DNA of 15,519 nt, from contig JAIPFO010000044.1 in the NCBI GenBank assembly GCA_021736565.1, positions 1-15,519 of the forward strand, in the 5' to 3' direction. The notes beneath the pieces are model-generated. The model did no database searches. It was not told the origin of the DNA and was given only the letters and a program-made list of their open reading frames with translations. Each line of letters begins with the position of its first letter. Position 1 is the stretch's first letter. Source of the stretch: Phycisphaerae bacterium (GTDB taxonomy: Bacteria; Planctomycetota; Phycisphaerae; Sedimentisphaerales; SM23-30). The position numbers and the translations under genes are program-made. Shown here in pieces: positions 7,501 to 15,504 of the stretch.

Positions 7501-10500
7501 GCTTTCGGATTGACCGGCGCCAATGATGGTGGCATACAAATGGCCTTCGATGATAGCCAGGACCCGACCACCGCCACGCCGCAGAAATACACCGCCTCTT
7601 TTTCCCAGGATATTTATCTGGCCCGGGGGGGCGATGTTCGGATTCAATTGGATTTGGAAATGGCTGCGACCGGAACACTCGATTCGGATGACACCCTGGA
7701 ATTCCGGGTCTTGATCGATGGGGAGCCTGTCACGGACGCCTCCGAGACCGCCTACCTGGTGACCGGCGACGCCGGTGCCAGTAACGCCGATATTGCCTAT
7801 GCGACCATTACGGTCGATACGGCCAATATGGCCGATGGCCTGGCGGTGGGGACTCATACGATCAGCCTGGAGGGCGTGTATACCGATAGCACGGACAACC
7901 TTAGCGGCGCCGGGGCGACCATCAAGTTGGATAATGTAAAAGTGTCAAAGATTGACCGGCTCTATGATTATTTGATCAATGACAGTTTTCATGTCACCCC
8001 GGAGGCGATGGGCTGGCTATATGCGGACGCTGCCGACCCGGGAGATACAAATGTTGACGGGGGATATCTGGCCGGTGCGAATCTTGGGGACGCCACATAT
8101 GGCGGCGGTTTGGCCATGATCCTGACGGAAAGCAACACCGCAACGCCTTTAGAGGGAGCGTTTCTTCTGAATTTTGAGATGGGAGGTCCCATCAAGTTGT
8201 CGTTTGACTACCAATTAGATATCAGTGATGAGGTGGATGTTGATGAATTTCTGACATTGGTCGTTGCGATCGATGGTACCCTGATTACCAGTCCTGTCGA
8301 TACGGCTAACTTGGCAGATGATGACCCGTATAAGAATTTGGAGTATATTTCTCTGGTCGCTACGGCGCCTTCGGCGGGTGGCACCGGGAATCAGGATACC
8401 GGAACCATTGAGATCGAACTGAACGATGAACAGGAAATAGCCGCATTACAAGCGTTATACTCCGGTGGTCACCAACTGGTGATTCAGGGGATCTTATCCA
8501 ATGGTGCCGATGTGGATGCAGGAGCGGGCACCGGGACCGTTACCATTGATAACGTCAATATCGTCGGGACGCATCAGACCCATGGCCGGGTGGATAATTT
8601 TACGGTGTATCAGCATGTGGTCCCCGAGAGTTATGCCACAGGACCCGATCACGATAACTTTAGTGCTGATCCGTTACTGGTCTCTGCGGGGGCCAATGCC
8701 GCTGACCAATGGCGATTCAGTGAAGTGGATCCGGATTCGATAGTTCAACCGCTGCACGAGACCGGGGTGGTACGGGCCGAGTGGGATAGCACTGACGAAG
8801 CACTGGCATTGACGCTGGGTGACAATCTGAACAGTAATGGCGTTACCGAAGATGGTGCGGCTCTTTCAGGCAGTTTTGATTATGTCTTCAATCTGGTGGA
8901 GACCAGTGATCTGCAGATTGATCTGGGATATCAGATGTTGACCGGTGCGAGTATTGCCGATACCGATACGTTGAGATTGACCGTGGCGATTGACGGGACG
9001 GACCTTGAGACGGACACCTACAGTATTACCGGAGGTGGCCAGGACAGTGGGATGAACCGGCTGGTGATTGACGTTGCGGCGTTGGAGAATGGTGTGACGT
9101 ATGCCGCGGGGCTTCATACGTTGAGTCTTACCGCGACCCTGACCAATAGTGCCGTACCGGAGAATGGGGCTTCTGATGAGGGAACCGCCCGGTTGATCAT
9201 TGATAATGTCGCGGTGACCACCGACGTGTCGTTTGACACCGACCCGACCGCCTGGGATAATACGGGTAAAAGCGTGGGGATCGGCGTCGGCGAGGGCTGG
9301 AGCTATCAGCCGGCAACTTTGAATAATGACGCGGCCAATGGCATTGTTAACGGCTGGGATGACGACCCGGCAACGGTGGGGAATCCTTTCGGTAGCGATG
9401 GCGGCGCGCTCTGTATGACCCTGGGGGATGGCGCCACGGCGACCGTGGGAGACGGTGCCGGTACACTGGATGGGTATTTTTCGTATTTCTTTACGCTGGA
9501 GGAAGGGGCGTATGCGACCCTGGATATGTCCTACCTGTTGCTGACCGGGGCGACCGTCCCTGCCGGGGCCACGCTTGATCTGTCGGTTGAGCTGGTGTCG
9601 CTGGGCTTCTTCGCAGATACAGAGTTTCAGTCAGACCTGGGACTTCACCAGGTCGTGGCCTCGGGCGGTGGGGTGCGTGGTAGTGCCTGGCAGGATATGG
9701 TCGACTTGGAATTGGGGGGGCTTGACGCAGGCGCTTATGAATTGAGAATTCACGGCTACCTTTCTGAAAGCTCTGATACGGCTTCCAGTTATGGGATCGT
9801 CATGGTGGATGATGTTGAGCTGGATATCACCGATGGGATCGGGACCTGGGAATCGACGCCCTCTGGCGGTAACAACGGCGGTAATAATGAGGTGGGGCCG
9901 CGGAATACTAATGGTGTGGCCCGGTACACAGATGTCTTTAAGGCCAATATTCACAGCGAGTTGCAAGATGGCGGTGACCAGAGTTATACCATCTATGATG
10001 TCCAAAAAGAAGGTGAAGCCGACTTGATGGTCAGTTTTCGTTATAGTTTTGCTGAGACATTTGACTTCGGCTCTGGTGATGTCTCTATCGTTGCGATCGA
10101 TACGGCCACCGGCGAAATGACGCCCCTGACCGACAGCACGAATTCACTTGAAAACCATATGGATGACTGGTGGGATGGGGAGGATGATGATGACCCGCAC
10201 TATAACTGGGTGCGGGCGAAAACTGAAGAGCTGGGGTCCGGAACGTATGATATTAAGATCATCTTCTCTGACGAGGCCACCAGCAGTAATTTCTGGATTG
10301 ATGACCTTTCGGTTATCGCCAGTCAGCGGTCCAGTACCATTCGCCCCCAGACGATTTTAAGTTCGATCAATACCGGCCAGGGCGGCGCCACGCGACCCTT
10401 TGCGATGGGCGTGACCAACGAATCACCGGGATTGAAGATTTATGCCGGAGAGGGAATGGATGAAGGGGCCGACTTGATCAGTCCTTATCCTGACGGGACT

Positions 10501-13500
10501 ATTAATGCCATTGATGTCTTTGATCTTCCTGAATTGAAATCGGCCCACTATAGCGCCAATGTCTTTGAGTTGATTGACGGCACGTGGCAGCTGTTTGGTA
10601 CCGGCATTAGCAGTGATACCAATATTGACTTCTTGGGGGTCAGCGCCAGTGAACCGGGGGCGATGTACGGTATGCCGGGTAGTGAACTTTATCAGTTGAC
10701 CGATTTAGTGATTGGTCCTAACCAGTTGATCTGGGCGGCGGTACAACATGCCACGACTGATTTTGTTGATCCCGTGCCGGATGACAATCGTGATGAGAAG
10801 ACTCAGTTTGATGTGCATGCCTTTGAGCAAATTGAGCCGCCAGCTTACTGGAACGTCGCCAACCCCGGGACTGATCTGGATATTCAAGTCTGGCGTTGGG
10901 TCGCTAACTGGGACCCTGGTGAGGTCCCCGTTGGGACCGAAGCGGGCTGGAAGGTCCTGGACATTGGGTTACCTGAACTTTATAACGCCTATACAAACAT
11001 TCAGATGGTTGTCACCCCGGAAGGGACGCCGATGATCGGATGGACCAATAGAGATAATGGAGGGGATGTCTGGAATTCCGGTGTGATCCGATATGAAGGG
11101 GAAGCCGGTGGTGTCCCGGTCTGGGGGGCGATGGGGGACCTGGGCGATATCCAGAATAATGATTACTGGAGTTCCTCGTTTTTATATGACATGGTCGTTA
11201 CGCCTGACGGGGAGCCCGTTGTCAATTATAATATGCTTCATCTCGAAAGCTATGGTATTCGGGAATTTATCTCTGAGGCCAATACCCCGCATATGGTTAT
11301 TTCTGAATATCCGGCGGCGGGTGTTGATGTCATTTCAGATAATGCGCTTCATTTTGGCTCAACGGTTAATGATAAATTATTCCGGTCATTTATTGTCGAA
11401 AATACCGGTAATGCTGACCTGGTCATCTTTGATATCTCCATGGATGGTTTTGGCGATGTCTCCTCGGATGTATTCCAGCTTGAGAATTTCAGCCAATTCC
11501 CCATTACCCTGGAACCGGGTGATTTGAAAAGCGTCCGGGTCAGTTTCGATCCTACCGTTGAGACGGTCTCCCCGGGAATCTACGATGGCGTTCTGTTGCT
11601 TCAATCCAATGTGCCGGATAATCCCGTATTGCCGATCTCACAGTATTATGAAATGACATTGCATACCGAAGTACTCGACCAGTCTGAAGTTTATGTGGAC
11701 CCCAATAAGCACCAGTGGTTGAATTTCAGTAAGACACTTATCAATGGCGGTGTTTCTGACGCTTCAGGGCTGTTCCAGAAGGAATTTACGGTCGGGAGTG
11801 CCCGGGAAGTGAACTTGCAGTTTGACTATAGGCTGCTTTTGGCGGAGCAACTTCTGGAAGGGCAAACGCTGGAACTGTTTATCACCATTGACGGCGAACG
11901 TCTAACCCTTTCGGACCCGAGTGCCTATGAAATTGTGGGGGGGGCGGGCAATGTGACCGGCTACCTCACCTCCGATACTATCTCACTCGGTGAACTCGCG
12001 GCGGGGAAACATCTCGTGCAGATCGGTGCGGAAATGGCAACCCCGACCCACAGCGGCCTTGGCGGTATTGGTACGCTTCGTCTGGATAATGTTGTCCTGA
12101 ATGGGATGACCTACGGGTTTGGAAATTCGCCCCGCCAGAATGACTGGCTATTCCAGGCCGATACCAATAACCCTCAGGTGACCACCGGTTACTGGAACGA
12201 CAATGTCGGGACCACCGGTGACGGTAACGGCGGCCTGGAGATGATTCTGGGTCAGGAGGTTCAGGAAATCGTTGTCAGTAATATCGGCACTGAAGATATG
12301 GTGATTTACGAGTGGATGTTTGAAGGGGTCTCTTTTAGAACGCTAACCGATACCGATGGGGTCTCTGGCGCTTATATAAGCTGGACCGATACCCTGGGGG
12401 CCCTGAAAACCGAGATGATCCCCTCATTTAATTATTATAATACAAGTGATGATGTGACGCTGGCACCGGGCAGGGACCTGCATTTGCAGGTGGTGTTTGA
12501 GCCGACAGAAGTTGTTGCTTACGATGAAACCTTTTACATTCACCTGAGTGATAGCGATGAGGGCGTGGTTCCCATTCGACTCTCAGGCATGGGGTTGTCC
12601 GGGTCTGATTTCCTCATCACCGCGATCTATGATGGGGTGAATGAGATCAGTGTTTCCACCGATGATACCGGGGAAATTGATTTTGGCAGTGTGATTAAAG
12701 GGCAGTCTGAGATTGTAACGGTTACGATATTCAACACCGGGACCTCCGATTTGACGATCATGGAACTGCATTCGAACGGCAGTACCGAGATTACTTTTGA
12801 CCCTTCGTCCATTCTGAATGAAGCGATTGACCCGATCGTACCGGGCGGGGCGTGGTCCTTCAATGTGATTTATACCCCGGCGATTGGGAGTGTTGGCGAT
12901 ACAACCATTGACGAGCTTCTCGGTGAGCAATTGGTCATTATTACCGATGCGCCGGTCCTGGACCTGGTGGTAACGACGATTGAACTGGCAGGTTTGGGGG
13001 TCCCGGAGATACCGGTTATTTCATTAGTCGATACCACAACGGGCAAGCCTTTCGCCTTTAATCAGGTTAACTTTGGGACCAGTCATGTAGGGGTGCCGAT
13101 TGAAAAAACTTTTAATATAGAAAATATCGGTGGAGCGGCCCTGACGATTGACCATATTCGTCTGGTGGGTGACGATGGCGCGTATTTCACGTTTACTCCC
13201 AATGATAATGGCCCTAATAATCCCGCCGATGATGATGTTATTCCCTTCAAGGGCAATGCGATCCCCGTGACGGTTCTCTTTACCCCGACGAATTCGGAGT
13301 ATTATAATGATGCCCAAATTCAAGTTTTTTATATGGATGAAAATAATATCCTTCGGAAGGCTCAGTTGGACCTGGTCGGCCGTGGCACCATTCAAGAGCT
13401 TGAAATTACCGATACGCAGGGGGCGGCCAACGACAGCCTGGTGGATTATGGCCAGGTGGGCTTGAATCGAACATCGGATAGCCAGACAATTACACTGACC

Positions 13501-15204
13501 AATACTGGCGATGGGAACTGGACGATCAATACCATTAGCGTTGTCGGCGGTGATGTCTTTAGCTTGGTGGATGATTTTTCAGTGGTCATATTGACCCCTG
13601 GTGAAAGTTATGATTTCGATGTTCAGTTCACCCCGGAGGCCATTGCTTCGTTTACCGATTCGATAAAGATTGAGAGTACAGACCCTGACAGTGCCTCGGT
13701 TGATTTCTTTGTGACATTATTGGGACTGGGTGTGAATCCCGGTGAGCTGGCTATTTTCAATGACGCCGGTGAGGCGATCACCAATATCGATTTCGGCCAA
13801 AACCTGGCCCTTCAGAAACGACTGTATAAATCGATTGAGATTCGTAATAATGGTGAAGATGGGTTGCGAATTGAAGGAATAGAGGTCTTTCCCTTCACGC
13901 AAAACTTCTCACTAAGCCATACGTTGGATTCCGCCGATGAGGAGGACTATTTTGATCTTCTCCCCGGGGTTCCTTTACCATTAACCGTATCATTTATCTC
14001 GGCGAACTTCTTTGACAGCAGTCAGGCGACACCGCCCCTGGTGGTGCGTATTACCACCAGTGATGGCAGCGGCGACCCGCAATTCACGGATGTGGCGCTG
14101 ATAGCCAAGTCCATTTTTGTGGCAGAGTCGTCGAATATTACCTGGTATGATGGGACCGAACTGGTCGCAAGGATCATTGTTACCGGCGGCGGCACCGCCA
14201 TGGTCACTCCGGTGAGCGATTCGGACTTTAGTATCGGTTCAATTCAGCTGTCTGATACAGGATCCAAAACCACATTGAAAGTCATCGGCTTGGCCGATGA
14301 TGTGACGGTGGGTAATATTACCGGCGGCGCGGTGAAATCGGTTGTGCTGAAAAATGTTTCATTGAATGGTGATATTAACCTGGATGGTGCTGTTTCCCTG
14401 ATGCTGGACGATGTGATTGACGGGGCCGATATTGATATCGACCAGGCACTGGGCAAACCGGTCAAGATCACTGCCGGGGATATTGCTGATGGGACCGCGA
14501 TCAATGTGGCCGGTAGTGTGACACAGATCAAAGCCGATAGTTACGGGGCCGGCCAGATCACCGCTGAGAGTATCAAGACGATCTCAATTAAGGGTGACTT
14601 TGGTGCGTCCATTGATGTTGATGGCGAACTGCGGACCTTGAATGTCAAGGGCCAGAGTGTTTCCGGTGATATCAATGTCGGCGAAAGGTTTAATAAGTTT
14701 AATGCCCAAAAGGCCGGGTTCGACGGTTCGATCACCGCCGATAGTATTGGTTCGATCACCGTGGATTCGCTGGATAATGTCCTGATCAATACGCGTTCTC
14801 AGTTGAAGAAGCTGATGGTCATGGGCAATATGAGCGGAAGTCATGTCCTGGCGGGACTGGACCTGGGTGATGATAATCTCCTTGGCGGTCTCGGCGATAA
14901 CCGGGATATCCTGAATTCTTCCGGTGATATTCGAAATGTGAATGTCAAGGGTGAGGTTTCCGGGAGCTATCTTATGGCCGGTATTGCCGCCAATAGTCTA
15001 GGGGACTTCAATGTCTTTGAAGGTGATGGCCCCGGCGAAGTGCGTAGCGGTATTATCGGAACGGTTCGCTTTGGCAATTTTGATTCAATATTTAGCACAC
15101 CCTATGGGGTGGCCGGCAGGGACATCGGACGCGTTAAGGTTGACGGAAGTACGGTTGCCCCGGGCGCCGATCTTGGCAATGTCTTCTTTGTTGAAGAATT
15201 TTAA
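4528..15204 (+). CDS. Giant modular surface protein with LEPR-XLL-like N-terminus
   Basis: This 3558-residue protein starts at an ATG seven bases after AGGAG. Residues 1-27 are strongly basic and are followed by LENLENRLLLDSS (30-42), a variant of the planctomycete LEPR-XLL motif. There is no classical signal peptide. In order I see propeller-like W-D-G repeats (about 38-725), a Ca-loop-like DQNNNGNQDW (768-777), beta-sandwich repeats (about 831-1770), a related CBM-like domain ending FWIDDLSV (about 1804-1931), more propeller-like blades (about 1955-2250), ASH/Hydin-type domains (about 2252-3196, with one more sandwich repeat at about 2392-2526), and a C-terminal beta-helix (about 3200-3558). 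It is acidic and nearly free of cysteine; I noticed only two. The tail ends GNVFFVEEF, with no PEP-CTERM, dockerin or membrane anchor. Extracellular or surface adhesion or a scaffold role is inferred from architecture; no enzyme active site was recognised. The gene appears monocistronic, with its own promoter and terminator. Confidence 0.95.
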   Translation: MLRKLRRRIQRESHKRQHGHDVQKSALQLENLENRLLLDSSGYWTELGWRSGSGGGVTWDINTDQYESEMVISSDGDPIVFWVEGALDEYVPIYSGSSVEYFQAEGSIYARQYGGEDIGWWDMADGGASLGTGSQLAADSGPNDTIVLAWARGGAIEVSHWDGAAWASLGLETLGNAAQKPSIAISQLGEIFVSYTTVYPEPGSTNPNAGQREIVVQKYGFTYDTNMVGPPQVENMGWTEVHNADVGEFMQSANASTGGVSNDSGQSFDSAITVDQYGRPMVVWTDFTNSSNSEIFLKRWDGDSWEEMGLGSASDPDSDVNFGVSSDPTVSVQPDVAVAPNGDVIVTWVNWNNWADKTADGQAGIFVKTLPTGSNEWESYAVGSATGAGIAQDSTLPEGSMGQGWYFSPKIDIDSNGYPLICWQGYGVGERFSADRNGDLIVESPMSAVFVSHYDGTEFNVLHDTDNARGAANDPDFMAWMPAVATGNNDQFFMAYTWHDDVQDEHHLNDEIFAQVWDTASNSWKEFGRGSMSSGNDVFGGYPLGSLGAEQIQPQVALIDYSTSSSLDIVTAVPNLGGVNDGHVYLYNRLTGQWTTDVDTVEFGTDFDIKGEPETEYGVAGKPLLAYLDDVTGLPYVYEYLPGGWSLMEGDGTDGAVADVPGLLAEADPTVYNNAGLSVQAGPDGQVLLAYVKEVGASQLVTTYLWDPDLNDGSWTSMGNIPQLGGVQAVYYANFSGYDWDVDGNLSDGATNNNGRIYADEGAWYFWDQNNNGNQDWNLVNGEVFVGTGNPGDDNYVPGAGRQWITFNDQGEPIFHEGGILITAAYEDDESEIAETFVAGTVMHGEVDHQFRLIEDSHVIVQMMYDMDSLNVDEHLFLVLDGEVIDVDPTDSLAITPIDSIKAGEVLDYDTNGFFVFDSKIWAEASSPEESVLTAGLHTVGVRSLSEITMPNLKYGFPNEEPGPADPVVIDGWTVSPDGTEPAVTALSWGAAFGLTGANDGGIQMAFDDSQDPTTATPQKYTASFSQDIYLARGGDVRIQLDLEMAATGTLDSDDTLEFRVLIDGEPVTDASETAYLVTGDAGASNADIAYATITVDTANMADGLAVGTHTISLEGVYTDSTDNLSGAGATIKLDNVKVSKIDRLYDYLINDSFHVTPEAMGWLYADAADPGDTNVDGGYLAGANLGDATYGGGLAMILTESNTATPLEGAFLLNFEMGGPIKLSFDYQLDISDEVDVDEFLTLVVAIDGTLITSPVDTANLADDDPYKNLEYISLVATAPSAGGTGNQDTGTIEIELNDEQEIAALQALYSGGHQLVIQGILSNGADVDAGAGTGTVTIDNVNIVGTHQTHGRVDNFTVYQHVVPESYATGPDHDNFSADPLLVSAGANAADQWRFSEVDPDSIVQPLHETGVVRAEWDSTDEALALTLGDNLNSNGVTEDGAALSGSFDYVFNLVETSDLQIDLGYQMLTGASIADTDTLRLTVAIDGTDLETDTYSITGGGQDSGMNRLVIDVAALENGVTYAAGLHTLSLTATLTNSAVPENGASDEGTARLIIDNVAVTTDVSFDTDPTAWDNTGKSVGIGVGEGWSYQPATLNNDAANGIVNGWDDDPATVGNPFGSDGGALCMTLGDGATATVGDGAGTLDGYFSYFFTLEEGAYATLDMSYLLLTGATVPAGATLDLSVELVSLGFFADTEFQSDLGLHQVVASGGGVRGSAWQDMVDLELGGLDAGAYELRIHGYLSESSDTASSYGIVMVDDVELDITDGIGTWESTPSGGNNGGNNEVGPRNTNGVARYTDVFKANIHSELQDGGDQSYTIYDVQKEGEADLMVSFRYSFAETFDFGSGDVSIVAIDTATGEMTPLTDSTNSLENHMDDWWDGEDDDDPHYNWVRAKTEELGSGTYDIKIIFSDEATSSNFWIDDLSVIASQRSSTIRPQTILSSINTGQGGATRPFAMGVTNESPGLKIYAGEGMDEGADLISPYPDGTINAIDVFDLPELKSAHYSANVFELIDGTWQLFGTGISSDTNIDFLGVSASEPGAMYGMPGSELYQLTDLVIGPNQLIWAAVQHATTDFVDPVPDDNRDEKTQFDVHAFEQIEPPAYWNVANPGTDLDIQVWRWVANWDPGEVPVGTEAGWKVLDIGLPELYNAYTNIQMVVTPEGTPMIGWTNRDNGGDVWNSGVIRYEGEAGGVPVWGAMGDLGDIQNNDYWSSSFLYDMVVTPDGEPVVNYNMLHLESYGIREFISEANTPHMVISEYPAAGVDVISDNALHFGSTVNDKLFRSFIVENTGNADLVIFDISMDGFGDVSSDVFQLENFSQFPITLEPGDLKSVRVSFDPTVETVSPGIYDGVLLLQSNVPDNPVLPISQYYEMTLHTEVLDQSEVYVDPNKHQWLNFSKTLINGGVSDASGLFQKEFTVGSAREVNLQFDYRLLLAEQLLEGQTLELFITIDGERLTLSDPSAYEIVGGAGNVTGYLTSDTISLGELAAGKHLVQIGAEMATPTHSGLGGIGTLRLDNVVLNGMTYGFGNSPRQNDWLFQADTNNPQVTTGYWNDNVGTTGDGNGGLEMILGQEVQEIVVSNIGTEDMVIYEWMFEGVSFRTLTDTDGVSGAYISWTDTLGALKTEMIPSFNYYNTSDDVTLAPGRDLHLQVVFEPTEVVAYDETFYIHLSDSDEGVVPIRLSGMGLSGSDFLITAIYDGVNEISVSTDDTGEIDFGSVIKGQSEIVTVTIFNTGTSDLTIMELHSNGSTEITFDPSSILNEAIDPIVPGGAWSFNVIYTPAIGSVGDTTIDELLGEQLVIITDAPVLDLVVTTIELAGLGVPEIPVISLVDTTTGKPFAFNQVNFGTSHVGVPIEKTFNIENIGGAALTIDHIRLVGDDGAYFTFTPNDNGPNNPADDDVIPFKGNAIPVTVLFTPTNSEYYNDAQIQVFYMDENNILRKAQLDLVGRGTIQELEITDTQGAANDSLVDYGQVGLNRTSDSQTITLTNTGDGNWTINTISVVGGDVFSLVDDFSVVILTPGESYDFDVQFTPEAIASFTDSIKIESTDPDSASVDFFVTLLGLGVNPGELAIFNDAGEAITNIDFGQNLALQKRLYKSIEIRNNGEDGLRIEGIEVFPFTQNFSLSHTLDSADEEDYFDLLPGVPLPLTVSFISANFFDSSQATPPLVVRITTSDGSGDPQFTDVALIAKSIFVAESSNITWYDGTELVARIIVTGGGTAMVTPVSDSDFSIGSIQLSDTGSKTTLKVIGLADDVTVGNITGGAVKSVVLKNVSLNGDINLDGAVSLMLDDVIDGADIDIDQALGKPVKITAGDIADGTAINVAGSVTQIKADSYGAGQITAESIKTISIKGDFGASIDVDGELRTLNVKGQSVSGDINVGERFNKFNAQKAGFDGSITADSIGSITVDSLDNVLINTRSQLKKLMVMGNMSGSHVLAGLDLGDDNLLGGLGDNRDILNSSGDIRNVNVKGEVSGSYLMAGIAANSLGDFNVFEGDGPGEVRSGIIGTVRFGNFDSIFSTPYGVAGRDIGRVKVDGSTVAPGADLGNVFFVEEF
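4640..6703 (+). other. Domain block: propeller-like W-D-G repeats
   Basis: Residues about 38-725 of the giant protein repeat a pattern of a hydrophobic strand after a dG.P turn, then a W-D-G strand. Examples are GRPMVVWTDFTN followed by IFLKRWDGDSWEEMG, NGDVIVTWVNWNNW, and NGYPLICWQGYG followed by VFVSHYDGTEF. This resembles sialidase/BNR-like beta-propeller blades. No Asp-box (SxDxGxxW) or sialidase catalytic set was found, so a binding or structural role is more likely than hydrolysis. Confidence 0.6.
7018..9836 (+). repeat. Domain block: array of beta-sandwich repeats
   Basis: Residues about 831-1770 hold five related units of roughly 125-210 residues. The recurring order is a GG..M.LG strand, then G.F.Y.F.L, then L.Y.LLTGA, then DTL.L.V.IDGT, then GLHTLSL, and a closing G.G...IDNV.V. 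Unit ends fall near residues 955, 1140, 1346, 1565 and 1770. The closing DNV/DDV strand resembles carbohydrate-binding or MAM-like jelly-roll folds. The units are clearly divergent at protein level, so the array is old rather than a recent tandem duplication. I cannot name the family. Confidence 0.65.
11281..14115 (+). other. Domain block: ASH/Hydin-type (choice-of-anchor D) domains
   Basis: Residues about 2252-3196 carry about six copies of a domain of around 120 residues: a (I/L)DFG.V strand, then a ..V.N.G..(D/A)L.I strand, then a PG....V.F.P strand, then a closing L.G.G strand. Clear examples begin at IDFGSVIKGQSEIVTVTIFN, VNFGTSHVGVPIEKTFNIEN, VDYGQVGLNRTSDSQTITLT and IDFGQNLALQKRLYKSIEIR. 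The first and second copies are separated by a beta-sandwich repeat. These immunoglobulin-like domains are usual spacer modules in large bacterial surface proteins. Confidence 0.75.
14125..15204 (+). other. Domain block: C-terminal parallel beta-helix
   Basis: The last 360 residues form coils of about 20 residues with an alternating pattern, for example SIKTISIKGDFGASIDVD, then GELRTLNVKGQSVSGDINVG, then ERFNKFNAQKAGFDGSITAD, then SIGSITVDSLDNVLINTR. Similar right-handed helices end many planctomycete giant proteins. The final coils (SGDIRNVNVKGEVSGSYLMA and AGRDIGRVKVDGS) run to within about 20 residues of the stop. Confidence 0.65.
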
Positions 15205-15235
15205 GGCGACTTATTGAGATAAAATGATGTATAAC

Positions 15236-15275
15236 AAAAGGCCTTCCAATATGTGATTTGGGAGGCCTTTTTTTT
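15236..15275 (+). terminator. Intrinsic terminator of the giant gene
   Basis: AAAAGGCCTTCCAA (15236-15249) pairs with TTGGGAGGCCTTTT (15258-15271) in a 14-bp stem with one G-U pair and an eight-base loop. It is followed by a run of eight T (15268-15275) that overlaps the stem base. It begins 31 bp after the stop codon at 15202-15204. The A-rich 5' side could also allow weaker termination of minus-strand transcription. Confidence 0.92.
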
Positions 15276-15281
15276 GTTACA

Positions 15282-15377
15282 ATTGAGTGCTGCGTCAAGA
15301 GTCAATGGTGACAAGTAAAAACGTAATTAAGAGCCAGTGTCAACGCGCCAAAATACTGTTAACGCTGGCGTTATAAT
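15282..15377. repeat. Intergenic palindromic repeat, copy B
   Basis: The left end ATTGAGTGCTGCGTCAAGAG (15282-15301, continuing TC) is an imperfect inverse of TACTGTTAACGC then TGGCGTTATAAT (15354-15377). The 96 bp align with copy A over their whole length, with shared AGTCAAT, AGTAAAAACGT, GATTAA-like and AATACT blocks in the same order. It sits between the giant gene's terminator and the leader of the next gene. Confidence 0.7.
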
Positions 15378-15425
15378 TTGTGGCTCAACTCGGAAAAAGT
15401 TGATGATTTATGATTAAATATTAGT

Positions 15426-15504
15426 TGGACATTATGTGACCTTTTTTGTTACAAGTACTTTACTACCAAACACTTGTATAACGAAAGGAACAACATAATG
15501 TCCA
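15426..15504 (+). promoter_or_regulatory. Nested inverted repeats spanning the next gene's start codon
   Basis: TGGACATTATGT (15426-15437) is the exact reverse complement of ACATAATGTCCA (15493-15504). The right arm contains the ATG at 15498. Inside lies a second pair, TACAAGT (15450-15456) and ACTTGTA (15472-15478). In RNA the outer stem would bury the start codon and leave the AAAGGAA ribosome binding site (15484-15490) in the loop. As DNA, either pair could be an operator or element end. Confidence 0.5.

Noticed and set aside
15100..15204. PEP-CTERM, LPXTG or dockerin sorting tail on the giant protein
   Set aside because: The C-terminus ends in beta-helix coils and GNVFFVEEF, with no hydrophobic helix, basic tail or duplicated Ca-binding dockerin loops.
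201..15377. Reading the repeats as integron attC sites with the genes as cassettes
   Set aside because: The ends lack the RYYYAAC/GTTRRRY core arrangement, the genes include housekeeping rarA and a cyclo-ligase, they have their own promoters, and they face both directions.
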